From: Selaginella moellendorffii
Taxonomy: Eukaryota > Streptophyta > Lycopodiopsida > Selaginellales > Selaginellaceae
Direction of reading: 5' to 3'
Length of the DNA stretch: 64,000 bases
Assembly (NCBI RefSeq): GCF_000143415.4
Contig: NW_003314374.1
Location: 474,751 to 538,750 of the forward strand
This document shows, piece by piece, positions 52,647-64,000 of this stretch; position 1 is the first letter of the stretch, and each line of letters starts with the position of its first letter. The notes below the pieces were generated by a model, which was not told where the DNA came from, did not search any database, and worked only from the letters and a program-made list of their open reading frames with translations. Made by a program: the position numbers and the translations under genes.

Positions 52647-53407
52647 GTTTCTAGGGCCTTACGAGATTGAGGCACGAATCGGTAAAGTGGCTTACCGTCT
52701 TCGACTTCTTTGAGAGATGGGGAAGATACACCCAATGTTCCACGTGAACTTACTCAAGCCGTACTTTGAGGATCCGCTTCGCAAGGACCAAGTAAGACCT
52801 TTACCTGAGGTTATCCAAGGGGAAGAGGAATACGAAGTCGAGGCCATCCTCAAGGCGCGCAAGAGCAAGCGACAAGGACGCGAGGTGAGAGAGTTCCATG
52901 TGAAGTGGAAAGGATTTTCACACTACGAAGCAACATGGAAACAGGAGGAGAACCTAGCGAACGCGTGAGATCTAGTGGAGGAATTTCTACAAAGCAGAAC
53001 TCTATGTACTTATGCAAAGTTCAATTAAAGTATCAATTTGTGAAGTTGAGCAATGGCATATGTTAGGACCCAAAGGCGCGCCAAAGGTAAGCTAATTAGC
53101 ATGGGTTAGCTAGGTCAACCAGGCATAGGGAAACTACGCCTGACTCCCTGCGGGGATGTTGAATCTGTAGATGTATTCTACGGAGGAGTAAAGCAAGGCT
53201 GGGTTCAAGTCCCAACCCCATACTAAGGCATGGTTAGGTGAGGGGTATAGGGACACCTATATTCCATTGTCATGGGCTCTTGGCCGGGGAGGCTAACTTA
53301 GGCACACCACTAAGTGGGGGGATGCCCCTAGAGACATGGTCAACAAGTCGTAGGATAAAAAGAGATGTTCGATGTGGGCATCAAACTTCTTCTATGGGTG
53401 GTGGAGT

Positions 53408-54439
53408 TGTAAGGAACCAACTCCCCGAGGTGTCGTAGGCTAAAGGATCCCCGAAAGCATGATTGAAATGACAAAGAGTTCATTGGATGGGACCGAGTCT
53501 GAGATCAAGTCCAAGACTGACTCTGAGACCGAGTTCGAGATGGAGTCCGGAATCGAGTCTGAGGCCGACTTGGAGATCGAGTTCGAGACCGAGTTTGAGA
53601 CGGAGTCCGAGATCCGAAAACGGGTCCGAGACCGAGTCAGAGATCGAGTCCGAAGTCAAGTCCGAGATTGGGTCTGAGATCAAGTCCGAAATCGAGTCCG
53701 AGACTGAATCCGAAGTTGGGCTGCAAGGGGTTCCAAAAGTATAGTAGGGATAGTGAGGTCCAGGAACCAGTCTTGAAAGAACTCTCCAGTGGTGCTTCCA
53801 ATTGACTTGAGGTTGAGATTGAGGCCGAGGGGCCTTGGGTGGGAGTGAGCATGGACTCAGGTGGTGCCGGAGGGGCCACCCAAGGAAGTGCTCAAGAGCA
53901 GCTCCCACTCCCAAAAGGGAAACCGACTGTGGTGCTCCCAGCTCATGTGGAGTGGTGTCCCATTTGAGTACCTTGTGGCTCATTAGTCCTCGCCCTTCCT
54001 AGGGGCTTGGGCCTTTCCTTCGGGATGAAAGTGGAGGGGGGGGGGGGGGGGGCATACCGGGCTGTCAGGCCATGGTGTTTTGCCCTGGTGTCCCGAAGTA
54101 AGTGTTGCACCCAAGACTTGGGATTTAGAGGGTCCCATGATCAAGTCTTATGGTACCAAGGGATGTTAGGAACCTGGAGGCTTGGTGTGTTTGGCTGCTT
54201 GTGCCTGCGGGGAGTGTAGCTGAACCTTAAGTCCAATTTAACCCAGGGAGGGGGATTGAGAGAGATTTGGGAATCCGTGGATGGATGGCTAACACTCAGT
54301 TGCTCGTGCAGTGAGAAGCTGAAACCCAGTAGGACTAAGTAGGAGCTATTGGCGAGGGAACTTAGCAAAAGCCAAGGCAGTGTTGAATGGATAGACGAGG
54401 TAAACTGACAAATTGGAAAGGGAAAATTTATGGCTTACA
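53408..54439 (+). repeat. 3' LTR of the gypsy element
   Basis: This 1032-bp repeat runs from TGTAAGGAACC to GCTTACA and aligns with the 5' LTR outside its insertion. It holds a 12-bp tandem repeat tract (53489-53720) and a G run of about 18 near 54032. Confidence 0.9.
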
Positions 54440-56690
54440 AACAAGTCTTCTGACTAGTGTAACATTGTTTCATGCATAAGCATGAAAGCCCTTAACCATT
54501 GACTTTCATGCAAAGTTATCTCTTTTAACACTCAGGAACTTGTTCCTTAATCTTAATAGCCTCACCTCATGACAAGATTCAAGACCATACTTCTGCTATG
54601 CCACTCTAATTTTTGCCTAATTCTATAAACCATTTACATTTATCTTTCTAAATGTTAATTTACTTAGAATTATCTTTGGGAACTTTGAAGGGACTCTCTC
54701 CCTTAGTTTGCTAAGGCCTTTCCTTTCACAAGCTTTTTAATCACTATATAGTCTAACATGAATAATTCCATACTTTATATAGCATTACGGTTGTCAATAG
54801 CAACACCTTTAAACACCCTCTTAATTCTCCATTCCTAACTTGCATAACCACTTTTAGCTATACCCTTTAATATTTATAATTCAGTTTTATTCTTTTATTA
54901 TTTGTTTTTTGGTTTTACACCTTCCTTTTAGTTATTCTCCTTCTGGCTATGAGGGTAGTTTTGCACTTTCTACCATGCCTTAGTAAGTATTCTTAGGGAT
55001 GAATTTACTCAATAATTTAAGGAGTGGTTCTTCAATTTGAGTATACTCACTATGTAATCCCACACACCAGAATTACGTATGCGCCTTTTTATGCGTATTG
55101 CTAGCCATGCTAAAATCCCTTTTGGTTTTGTTTAATTCGAATAGATGGACTTTTCTGTCTCCGCAACTTTGGATATTGGATAGCACCTTCTATCCATTAT
55201 TAGCTAAAGACTTTGTTTCTTAGACTTTATCTAATGCCTTCATGATACCAAACACCACTTCTTGGTATTTTAGAGTGTTTAAGTATCTCAATAATGGTCT
55301 TCTTTGATAATGAGCATTTCTTTTAACACATTGACTTACTATATCTCAATATAAGTAATTTATCCCTCCAAGGAATATATTTAACCTCCTTATCCCAATA
55401 AAAAGTTTTAGAAAGTTAACTTCCACTAATCCAATTAATTATGTTTGCACCTTTTGCTTAGTTGCCCCATAGTTGACAAGTACTACAACTCATTGCTAGT
55501 GCTTCCACACCTTCATCATTATCTGGGTCACCACACTCTAACCGTATGCCTTCCAACTTAAGTTATACTATTCTCATTTCCATTGGGATTCCTTTGGCAA
55601 GGGGCTTTGGTGAACCTCACTAACTTGACCTTAAGGCATCATCTTTTGAGACACTTGGGGTCTCTACATTGTTAGCTTCACAAGCTTACTTTCATGATAC
55701 TTTCCATTTGTGTTTAGGTCTTTGCCAAGGCCAAAGCAATGATTTCTCATGCCAACTATCAGTTAATATCACACTATAGTGTTCACACACAACTCTATAC
55801 CAAAGTTGCTTTCTTCTAAGGACACCTTTTTTATGACATTAGTATAGCACATTCTATCATTAACAAAATACTTATTATTCTTATATTTGGATTTTATTAT
55901 CCTCCCCATCCTTTGTATAGTACAACACACCTCAGTCCAAATGTTTTTATTGATCCTTTAGGACCATTCTTTGATTCCACTTAAGTCATCCAGCTTTTTT
56001 GGACTTTGTTAATTTGACGACCCATAAGGTCTTACCCTTATAACTATTTCTAAAATGCTAGCTTATTAAAATATAACTTTTTGTATTTATGTTCTACTCA
56101 GAAGGACCATATTTGCAAGTGTTATTCCAACACTTGATTATTCCTTATTCTATATGGGTTAACTTTGCCCCTTAGGACTATCTGTCTATATTATGAGAGT
56201 ACCAAATCATCTTTTAAGTATATCCCAAATTCCTTGGGTTGTTCCAACATTTATTAAAGATAGCCCCGGCTACTATTTCAAGGACCTATGTCATCAGCTA
56301 TATTTGACCTACTACAGTTACTAACTCCAGTCTCAAATTCTTGAGCACCATCCTCAACTTTATAAAGACAACTTTATGACTCCTTTATTGTCTAGGAGTT
56401 TCTATCATTCTCATGATCTAAACTGTAGTTGTTTACTATAACCACATAAATTAGTTTGTTAAGTCAAACACTTATATAGATCACTTCCTTAACTCTTTGA
56501 GAAAAACATTTTACTGTTCCCAAGATCCTAAAGTTGTTCTCTTGTTAGCCCCTTTATATTCACCATATGGCCTACCCATTTGCATGAACTATAGTGGAGA
56601 GCTATGTCCTCTTGACATAGTACTTCTCGAGGAAGGCCCACTACTAGGACCTTCCAATGCTAATATATTTAACCACCAATAAAAGTCAGA
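54440..56690. other. AT-rich region without recognised gene
   Basis: This is T/A-rich DNA with short frames only. A few passages read like heavily mutated retroelement text, but no domain can be supported on either strand. Confidence 0.5.
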
Positions 56691-56696
56691 TTTGGG

Positions 56697-57860
56697 ATTT
56701 AGAGGGTTTTATAATCAAACTTTGTTATACTAAAGGATGTTAAAAATTTGGAGGCTTGGTGTGCTTGGCTATTTGTGCCTGCGAACCTTAAATCCAATTT
56801 AACCCAGAGAGGGGGATTGGGAGAGAATTTGAGAATCTATGAATGGATGGATAATATATTATTATTTGTGTAGTGAGTAGTTGAATCCAAATAGAACCAA
56901 GTATGAGTTGGTACAATATGTAAAACCTTGACAAGGGAATTTAACTAAGGCCAAAGCAGTGGTGGTTGAATAGATAAAGTAAACTACTGAAAATAAATAT
57001 TTATAACTTATACGTATCAGAGTATTTTCTATAGTTCTAATAAAGAATAGAAGCAAATTGCTAGGAGATGGCTAAAGCAAAGCATAATTGAACTAATGTA
57101 GAGATGGAATCTCTTCCAGAGATAGAGCCTCTAGTTGAACAATACATTATGGATGAGGAATCTTTGCATAAGGAAGACTTCAGTGAAGAGATTTCCAAAC
57201 AAGAGTTTTGGGGTGAGGTTTGATCATTAAGGTTTAATTGGACACTTTGAAAGGACAGTTGACACATACCAATGCCCTATTAAAGACCCTCGTATACAAG
57301 CTAAAGTGTGATAAGAAATGAAAGAAAACACAAAAGATTGCAATGTTGGCAGTGTAGAATTTGTTGACCCTTTAGCAGGGACTGAAGCAAAATTAAACAA
57401 AGTCGAACAAACCAAAGTAAAATCAATTTCTTAAGCAGTTCTTAAGTACAAACCAAAACCCTCACTGCTCTTCAAGGGAGTGAATGACTATAAAGTGGTA
57501 GAGGATCGATTTTACGATATAAAGAATTACTTTCGAGCATTATGGTTATTAAGCTCAGAAAAGGTCTTATATGCAAAACCATACTTAACAAGTGGTGAAG
57601 GTGAGGATCCGTGCAACTTATGTTTCTCCGAATGCTATTCTGTACTTAAGGGATGAGTTGAGTAAACTAAAGCAAACAGAAACCATTCAAGAATATGTGA
57701 ATGTATTTATGGCCAAAACAATCCTTGTCATGGATATGAGTGACATGGATGCATTCCATGCCTTACTGACCTAGGTTTGGGGTGAGGTAATGCATTAGAA
57801 CCTAACCAACTATAAAAAAGTATCAAATGCAACTATTAAAGTGCATTTCAATGATAATCT
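56697..57860 (+). pseudogene. Decayed relative of the gypsy element (LTR end, primer site, gag)
   Basis: 56697-57008 aligns with the last third of the LTR (GGAGGCTTGGTGTGCTTGGC and GAGAGGGGGATTG). A GTATCAGAG primer site follows at about 57012. From 57060 the gag sequence is recognisable (GVNDYKVVED, LRDELSKLKQTETIQEYVN) with many stops and an internal deletion near 57590. Many differences from the main element are C-to-T or G-to-A. Confidence 0.85.
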
Positions 57861-57867
57861 ATGAAAA

Positions 57868-59620
57868 AAGGATCAAAGTCGGAGTTCTTTCATGGGAATC
57901 CTAAGGATGATATGTACCATTGGTTCGATCACTTCACAATGATTGTTATATATCATTCTTGGGATGATGCTCGACATTTGCATGAGTTTCCCATATCTTT
58001 AAGGTATAGCGCTACAATGGTACAATGGTTTGAGCAAAGCCACTCATAGGGATTAGAGTGTTCTCCCAAACGTCTTCAAATGTGCATTTAGACATGCTGA
58101 TGATTGTGATGATGCCTTCCAACAATTGCATCATCTTTGTCAATGGCCATTTGAGTCGGTGATGCAATTTGGCATCCGTTTCCGAAGCCTCTTGCTTCTT
58201 ACAAAGCCAAATATGTTGGAGCGGATCAAGCTAGGAATGTTGTGGCCAGCATATGAGGTTTGTGAGGCTCAAAAGATTGAGCTATGGATTCGAAGGCTTC
58301 GAGAAGAGTTTGAGAATCTTACATCACTTGCTGATGACTTGCCATTCTAGCATTTACATTTTCAATATCGCCTTGAAAACAACTTTCTTTATTGTGTGGG
58401 GACAGATGCTAATGATCATTTATGGCCAATGGTGCCTTCAATCTTTATTCCATAGTTTCTCTAAGCTTACCATAATTTTCTTGTTCTAAGTGGGTATATA
58501 GGACATTGTCGTGTGACTGAGAAGCTGTGTATGTCTTTCTATTGGCTAGAGATATGCCATGATATTATCCAGTATGTACGTATCTGTGTTTGGTATCAAG
58601 CGTTGTAATACTCCCCCTCATGCTACAGAAGGACAGTGGAGTCAATTGTAGTTTCCATATAATGTATTCCACGAAATACGATTTTATAGAACATTTTTCA
58701 CGATCAATTGCTAGTAATGAAAGTGTTATTATTGCTTCTGACTACTGACTTTGTTGGGTGGAAGTTGATGCTTTTGCTAGCACCTCTGCAACTGCTATTG
58801 GATACTTCCTCTTCAATCAAGTGGTGTTTCAGCATTTTTGTCCAAAACGGATTTTTTTGGATAATGGTCTTGCATTTATGGCTAAGGCATTTCATGTTTT
58901 GACATCTTGGTTAAGGATACGCTACACTTTTGCGAGTGCTTATCATCCACAATCAAACAGTTTGGTAGAATGGCTCATTTGGACGTTCAAAGAGATGATC
59001 ACGAAATATGTAAACTTTTAGCATTTGGATTAGGATGGTTATTTGCCATCTCTTTGGTATATATATGTCACAGGGGTGCAGAGTTCTGTTGGTGTTTCAC
59101 CATATAAACTCTTATATGGTTATGATCCAATATTATTAATGGAGGTAGGTTTACCTTCACAATTGCCACGAGCTGCTAATGCTATGTTGTGGGATCAATA
59201 TATGATGAGCATTCTTCCACTTATCTGAGCAAAGTGTGCCAAACACTTAGGCTGCGTACAAGTGGGACAACAACGGCACTACAATTCTCACCATCGTCCA
59301 TCTACGAAATATAAAGTGGATGACTTTGTGTTAGTCTGTTTTTCTTGTCTTACAATATATGGTTTATCTAAGGGGCTTCTTGTTTAGTGGAAAGGACAGT
59401 ATTAGGTGTTGTGGCAAGTTGGACCACAAATTTATAAGGTTCAACATGGTCCAACAAGCCAATCCTCTAAAAATTATGCATATGCAACGATTGAAACATT
59501 TCATATAAAGGGATTAAGAATAGTTAATATCACTTATAGACCACGATGCCTCCTCCTGATGTTCTTCCAGATCCCAACCCATTTACACAAGAACCCTGAT
59601 GGTCTTCCATTATTTTGAGA
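57868..59620 (+). pseudogene. Decayed second retroelement (gag-like and integrase fragments)
   Basis: A different gag-like text (FFHGNPKDDMYHWFDHF) starts at about 57875. A long internal part is missing. Integrase core remains are clear at 58758-59021 (RIFLDNGLAFMAKAFHVL, then IRYTFASAYHPQSNSLVEW), with a C-terminal part (KYKVDDFVLVCF) to about 59480. Frames are broken repeatedly. Confidence 0.75.
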
Positions 59621-59624
59621 AAAG

Positions 59625-59850
59625 GGGATGATGTGGCTACGATGCCATATACTAATATTAGCTAATACTAGTGGGATTTTGGTAGCTATCGGATTGATTT
59701 CAATCCGGACCACTATATAAGTTAGGGTTTTTAGGCTAATGGATATACACATTTTTGTATTCCATTTTCATATTCCATGCACTTATAGTGCTTTGTAATT
59801 TAATAGTTAAATGATTTGGTGATGTGCATTTAAAAAAAGAAATATACATA
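59625..59850 (+). repeat. Possible LTR remnant
   Basis: Directly after the decayed element, TGATGTGGCTACGATGCC begins a stretch with a TATA motif (CTATATAAG) at about 59710, as at the start of some LTRs. No second copy is in the window, so this is tentative. Confidence 0.3.
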
Positions 59851-59962
59851 TAAATACAAATAATTTTCTAAGCTATGAAGAATTATAAAAGTAACAATTT
59901 TTTCTAATTTTTTTTTTCATTTTATATTATAAAAATTCATTGCACTTTACATGCAGTAACAC

Positions 59963-60265
59963 TTGGTTTACTTAGTAGTAGTGTCAATATTATTTAGTAT
60001 TTGTATGATCAATAATTAGAAATATTTTTATAATTTATAAATCAAGATTAATCTTATTTTATATCAATTATTAGATCATAGAATAAAAAGGAATATACTA
60101 GACAGTGTTTAGGGAAGTATATAAATTATAAACATGTTTATAATTATAAATACAAAATTAACCTAAACGAATAACAACAGTTAGATGGTAAAATATCCTA
60201 AAATATCCAAATATATTCTAGGTATATTCTCTAGTCCCCATTTAGGTTTTTCTTAACTAAACCAA
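59963..60265. mobile_element. MITE-like element, copy 2 (inverted relative to copy 1)
   Basis: The ends TTGGTTTACTTA and TTAACTAAACCAA match the terminal motif of 22180-22460. The interior is its reverse complement with scattered changes (TATAAACATGTTTATAATTATA). It is about 300 bp with no coding capacity. Confidence 0.7.
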
Positions 60266-62879
60266 AAAAGAGGCCCATATCAATTGGAAAGTATTTATAC
60301 ATAGTATTTTTAACAGTTTTGAAATCATCAAATGATCTAAGTTTTGTTTTATGAAACATTATTAAGCATAAAGCTCAATATTAGATGGAGAAATAAAATA
60401 CACCTGAGGAATTACATGTTTTTTCTTCTAGGATTATTTTTTAAAATATATAATAGAAAGGAGTTTCTTCATATATATATAATGTCTTGATCATAAATAT
60501 TAAGTTATAACCATTTTATTAATATTTTTTTCTGACCCTTTTAAAAGTTTTACATTTTAATAATTTGGAAGGTGAATTAGAAGTCATGTTTTACGTTGTG
60601 TATTTTAAATATCAAACATTTTCAAACAGCTTCAGGTTCTAAAATATATTGATTATTTATATAAGTTTTTATTTCAGCCCTATGTATTGTTGTTTGCATT
60701 TGTATGATAACATAATTATATTATTTATAAATATATTTAAATAAGTATTTAATTCTTTTAATAGATGGATTTTTGAATTTTTTACATAAATATTTATTAA
60801 AATAAAAACCTAATTATTATCAATAATATGATCAATGTTTTAAAAAGTACATTAATATAACATCATTGAATTTCATCTTCCATGTAAGGACTATTATAAT
60901 TTAGGAAACCATATAGGCCATATATCATAAGTGAGTTGACTATTTGATAACTTTAAGGTTTTGAATAAGGATCAAGTAATTTTCCTGTTAGATATTGATC
61001 AATTATCTCTAGTTTTATCATCATAAGGATAATATTCCTAAGAAATGACAACTTATAAATCCTCTTTTTTGAAATGAAATTACATAGGAATTTTTTAATT
61101 TAAAATAAAACACCCAGGATATTCTATCACATCGTCCCTTTAAAGTAATTTAAAAGTTTCCATCTTATTTATATTTTAAACACCAAGATCATCATCTGTA
61201 GATTTACAATGTATTTCTCATTTTGAACTTAATCTATTATAAAATCTGAAAAATCTTCTAAAACATGAAGTATAAAGTAATAAATAAAGATAAATATAAA
61301 ATGTATTGAAACAAGATAATAAATTATTGACCATAGATAATTTAAATCCATTAAGAAGTACAGTCAAACTATTATAATATTGTGGTTGCATAATTAAAAT
61401 TCTAATATAACTATATTTTATCATTTTATTCTCTTACTTTTGTTAAATTTTAATTTTAATTTTTATATAGTACTATATTCAACCTCACATAGATGGAATT
61501 TTAAATTTGTTTCTTGGGATTGATGGTTTATATATTTGTAATTTGCTTATATGTTGACACTATATAAGTCTACTAACATTTCTCCCTTTCATGTGTTACC
61601 TCCTGCTATGGGTTTGATGTCAATCCCTCTACATTGAGAGTATGGTTGAAGTATTTAGATAAAGTTTTACCAATGTTACATGCACAATATTTAGAGACTT
61701 TGATGTGAGTTTCAAAGGAATTCTTATGATGCACAGCATAACTCAAAAGGTAATCTAGTGTTTGAGCTGATTTGTGGATTTGATCGTACCGAGCAGAGGC
61801 TAAATTTAGTCTACTAGTTTATCAAAGGATTTGGGTGAAACAATATGATTTGTAGCATATGGCACATGTTTCTCAGATTTAACCATTTTCACCAATGACA
61901 ATATTTGAGGGAGGACTAGTCATATGATATATATATATATATATAGATACCTCTTAGATATGGTCAAGACTAATTACGCTAATCTAGGTTGCCTAAGTTA
62001 GTGACTGTCAGTTATCAAAAAATGAAAATAACCTCTTCCTTTGAAGAAAATGAAAAAAATTCCCTTTATAATCATATCTCATTTGACATAAATTATTTTG
62101 TATGACCAGAAAAAAATTAGGCAAATCTTACAAATTACACTATATATCATCTTTTATACTTGATAGATTAAAAATAAAATTTTAATTTTGAAAAATAAAT
62201 TTCTCAGTAACTATAATATGTGTATATTATAAGAGAAAATTTTATACTTTTAGTTTATAGATTTTATTAGGATGGAAATTTAAGTCTCCTAGTTTTTATT
62301 TTATATTAAGAAGAGAGATATAAATCTAAAATAGGAAAAGAAGGTTTGGTTTAAGTTGTTTTCCAAAATTTCTATTTATCATCTTAATAGTTTAAATATT
62401 GCAAATTTAAATACTTCATAATCATGGCTGATAAAAAATTGCTTAATAGTATGCCATTGAGTCAACATTTTAATAACTTTAGAGGCTAGACTAGGACCTT
62501 GATATAAAAGGATGCACTTAGGACAACCATACCATGTGCAAAGCCATAATTTTCTTGTCATATCTGGTAGTTTAGGCACTTCAATCCTCCAAATTTGATA
62601 ATTAATGATGATGTATTAATACCTTATAGTAAACTTTGGAAAATGCCCCATGTTACCAATCCAAATAGACAAGAAACTACTAACAACCCTATGGAGATAT
62701 TTAATTGCTAACACTATTTTCAACACATTATGGTATCCCAAATAGCCAGACATAGGATTATATATGATTATGGAAGAAAAAATTGATAAAACATATTGGT
62801 TATACCAAAAAGTACTTAGCATTATCACCAATATATACTAACATATCCTAAACCACTTTACAAATTTGGCATACATTAA
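60266..62879. other. Very AT-rich region without recognised gene
   Basis: This stretch is dominated by A/T runs, with a (TA)n tract at about 61929-61945. No open frame has recognisable content and no RNA gene is evident. Confidence 0.6.
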
Positions 62880-63219
62880 AAAGTAGATATGCTAAATGAG
62901 CAAATCTAAACACTTTTCAGAAATAGTATTTGGGATCAAAATAAGACTAACACAAATAATTTGATTCTCATTGGGCTATGTCACTCCTTGTTTTACGTCT
63001 GGCTTGGGTCTAAGCCCAAGCTCCACATTGCTCTAGTCGGTGGGGTACCTTCCTCCTTGCATTAATCCACCGGTATGCCAAAATCATGCCAAACACCATC
63101 TGACACCATTTTGCATGTAGGTGCTACATACAGGGAGCTGGTGCTTATGAGATTGTATTGGACCCTTGTTTCATAGCATAACAAGCTTGGAGTTTGGCTT
63201 CAAATTTAGGTGCATTACA
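62880..63219 (+). repeat. Rearranged LTR of the second gypsy family
   Basis: 62990-63170 matches 47630-47800 of the nested solo LTR in the same orientation (GGCTTGGGTCTAAGCCCAAG, CCACCGGTATGCC). 62880-62960 matches 47305-47390 in reverse orientation, so part has been inverted. It ends ATTACA just before a primer-binding-like TGGTATTAAAGCA at 63222. Confidence 0.75.
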
Positions 63220-64000
63220 TTTGGTATTAAAGCAATTGTCTCAAAGATTCCTATCCAACTTTTATCAGTTTTTTGACTCAAGTTGCATACACAGAGACTT
63301 TTTTAGTAGATCCAAAGAGATCTGTTTAGTATTAGTTGGATTGTACCATTTGGTAACAACATTGTATGCATGTTTAGTTACTGATAGAGGTATGTATGCA
63401 GCTAGTAGGATGGTGAAAAGTAACTGTATTGATAGACGGACAAATCAAGAGGAAGAAACTCTTGAGGCTAAGTTAAAAGAGGAAGAGCCAAATATTGCAA
63501 CATTGCAACGTACAACTCAAGAAGTTGAGATTGAGAATTTATGAAGGAAAGTTCATAAATTGAAAAAGGAAGAGAACAAGAAGTGGAAGAAAGAAATTGA
63601 GGCAACTAAACCAACTAAACCTAAGCAACTGGACTCCTCTTCAAGTTTTGAGAATAATGAAGTTCCACAACCGCCCCTAGTTGCACGAGTTTTAAAGTTC
63701 AAGCCTCCAAAACCACCCAATTTCAGAGGCATGCAAGACTATCAGGTTTTGGAAGATTAGGTCTAAAATATGGAAAGCTATTTCATAACAATAGACATAA
63801 ATGATTGTACAAAAGTTGTGTGCATGCAATCCTTTTTCATTGATCATGCCAAAATTTGGTAGTGCTAAGTGTGTGCTAAAAAAGGGCAAACAAGAAGTTG
63901 GACCAAGATGCAGTCTCATATCTGTAAGGAATACTTCTTGGTTTGAGACTTTGCATGGAGCTGTAGTGGTTAAAGCAACGCAGACATAAGGAACCGAGCG
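63220..64000 (+). pseudogene. Start of a second gypsy element: gag region, cut by window end
   Basis: After the primer-site-like sequence, frames encode Glu/Lys-rich gag leader text (QEEETLEAKLKEEEPNIATL, then a stop at 63541) and FKPPKPPNFRGMQDYQVLED, which corresponds to the gag start of the main element (GVNDYKVVED). Several stops show decay. The element continues past the window. Confidence 0.75.

Larger units (their letters stand above)
51657..52974 (+). pseudogene. Integrase and chromodomain region
   Basis: The zinc-binding HHCC part (GHGRVPKMMG...CPTCQQVK) is followed by the catalytic core with TMDFITELPPSEGFDAIFVV, stops at 52062 and 52184, the RQTERVNRQLEDYLRYYV segment, the GPYEIEARIGKVAYRL segment, and a C-terminal chromodomain (EVEAILKARKSKRQG, then EFHVKWKGFSHYEATWKQEE). 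Two intron-like insertions at 52192-52238 and 52595-52646 interrupt it; removing each restores the frame. Confidence 0.9.
46060..54439 (+). mobile_element. Ty3/gypsy LTR retrotransposon with chromodomain (chromovirus type), degenerate
   Basis: Flanking LTRs begin TGTAAGGAACC and end GCTTACA. The flanking 5 bp are AGCAA (left) and AACAA (right), a near-perfect target duplication. Inside come a primer-binding site, gag with zinc knuckle, protease, reverse transcriptase, RNase H, integrase and a C-terminal chromodomain, the order of Ty3/gypsy chromoviruses. Eight or more in-frame stops, a small deletion in the RT and a changed protease active site show it is inactive. A solo LTR is nested in the 5' LTR. 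Confidence 0.95.

Noticed and set aside
53459-53677. Glu/Ser-rich 72-codon ORF in the 3' LTR as a gene
   Set aside because: It is a by-product of the 12-bp repeat, and the unit number differs between the two LTRs.
54440-56690. Small ORFs in the AT-rich stretches
   Set aside because: They are short, compositionally random, on both strands, and without any recognisable motif.

Overview
The window is nuclear DNA of a land plant. The evidence is a plastid sigma factor, a PLS-class PPR protein, a dirigent-like protein, a HOTHEAD-like oxidoreductase, a dehydrin and a CML21/22-type calcium sensor. Introns are uniformly tiny (about 45-110 nt), genes are packed closely, and cilium or basal-body genes (CFAP20, a Chibby-like gene) are present, so the plant should make swimming sperm. 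Together with Ty3/gypsy-rich DNA this fits a lycophyte such as Selaginella. That name is an inference from gene structure and content, not the result of a database match.

Layout. 1-3440: a decayed, repeat-rich locus with a tandemly duplicated membrane-protein tail. 3478-9077 (all minus strand): a SAM-like gene, PIG-P, a COX16-like gene, a small acidic protein and a plastid sigma factor. 9476: tRNA-Phe. 9811-12950: a secreted cyanovirin-N-homology protein, an LEA-like protein, a dehydrin and ribosomal protein S11. 13090-14378: a two-pore K+ channel carrying two compensating frameshifts. 14.5-21.1 kb: a gene graveyard with a PPR relic, an inverted broken copy of the COX16/PIG-P pair, pieces of the DDX11 helicase and a copy of the SAM-like gene, with an intact HOTHEAD-like gene and tRNA-Leu among them. 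21.4-22.5 kb: a dirigent-like gene between inverted repeats, then a MITE. 22.6-43.7 kb: a dense block of intact genes (importin-11, an unknown 116-aa protein, DDX11/CHL1, YRDC, a very short lipin, CFAP20, NDUFAF5, VPS20/CHMP6, an F-box protein, a Chibby-like protein, a CML21/22-like protein and a PPR protein). 43.7-64 kb: AT-rich retrotransposon DNA dominated by one nearly complete chromodomain gypsy element (46060-54439) with a solo LTR nested in its 5' LTR.

The genes are mostly unrelated housekeeping genes. Local themes are desiccation or stress proteins side by side (10.6-11.8 kb), cilium genes at 33.8-34.8 and 39.8-40.5 kb, and very short shared promoters (36623-36697 and 40499-40685).

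The most unusual observations are: two GT-AG intron-like insertions inside the gypsy integrase region; a stop-start junction (TGAATG) joining the COX16-like and PIG-P genes; a lipin with almost no linker between its two conserved domains; partial duplicates that kept introns, so they were copied at DNA level; and a dirigent-like gene bracketed by about 75-bp inverted repeats. Exon coordinates were worked out by eye from reading frames and GT/AG (twice GC/AG) borders, and single boundaries may be off by a base or two.
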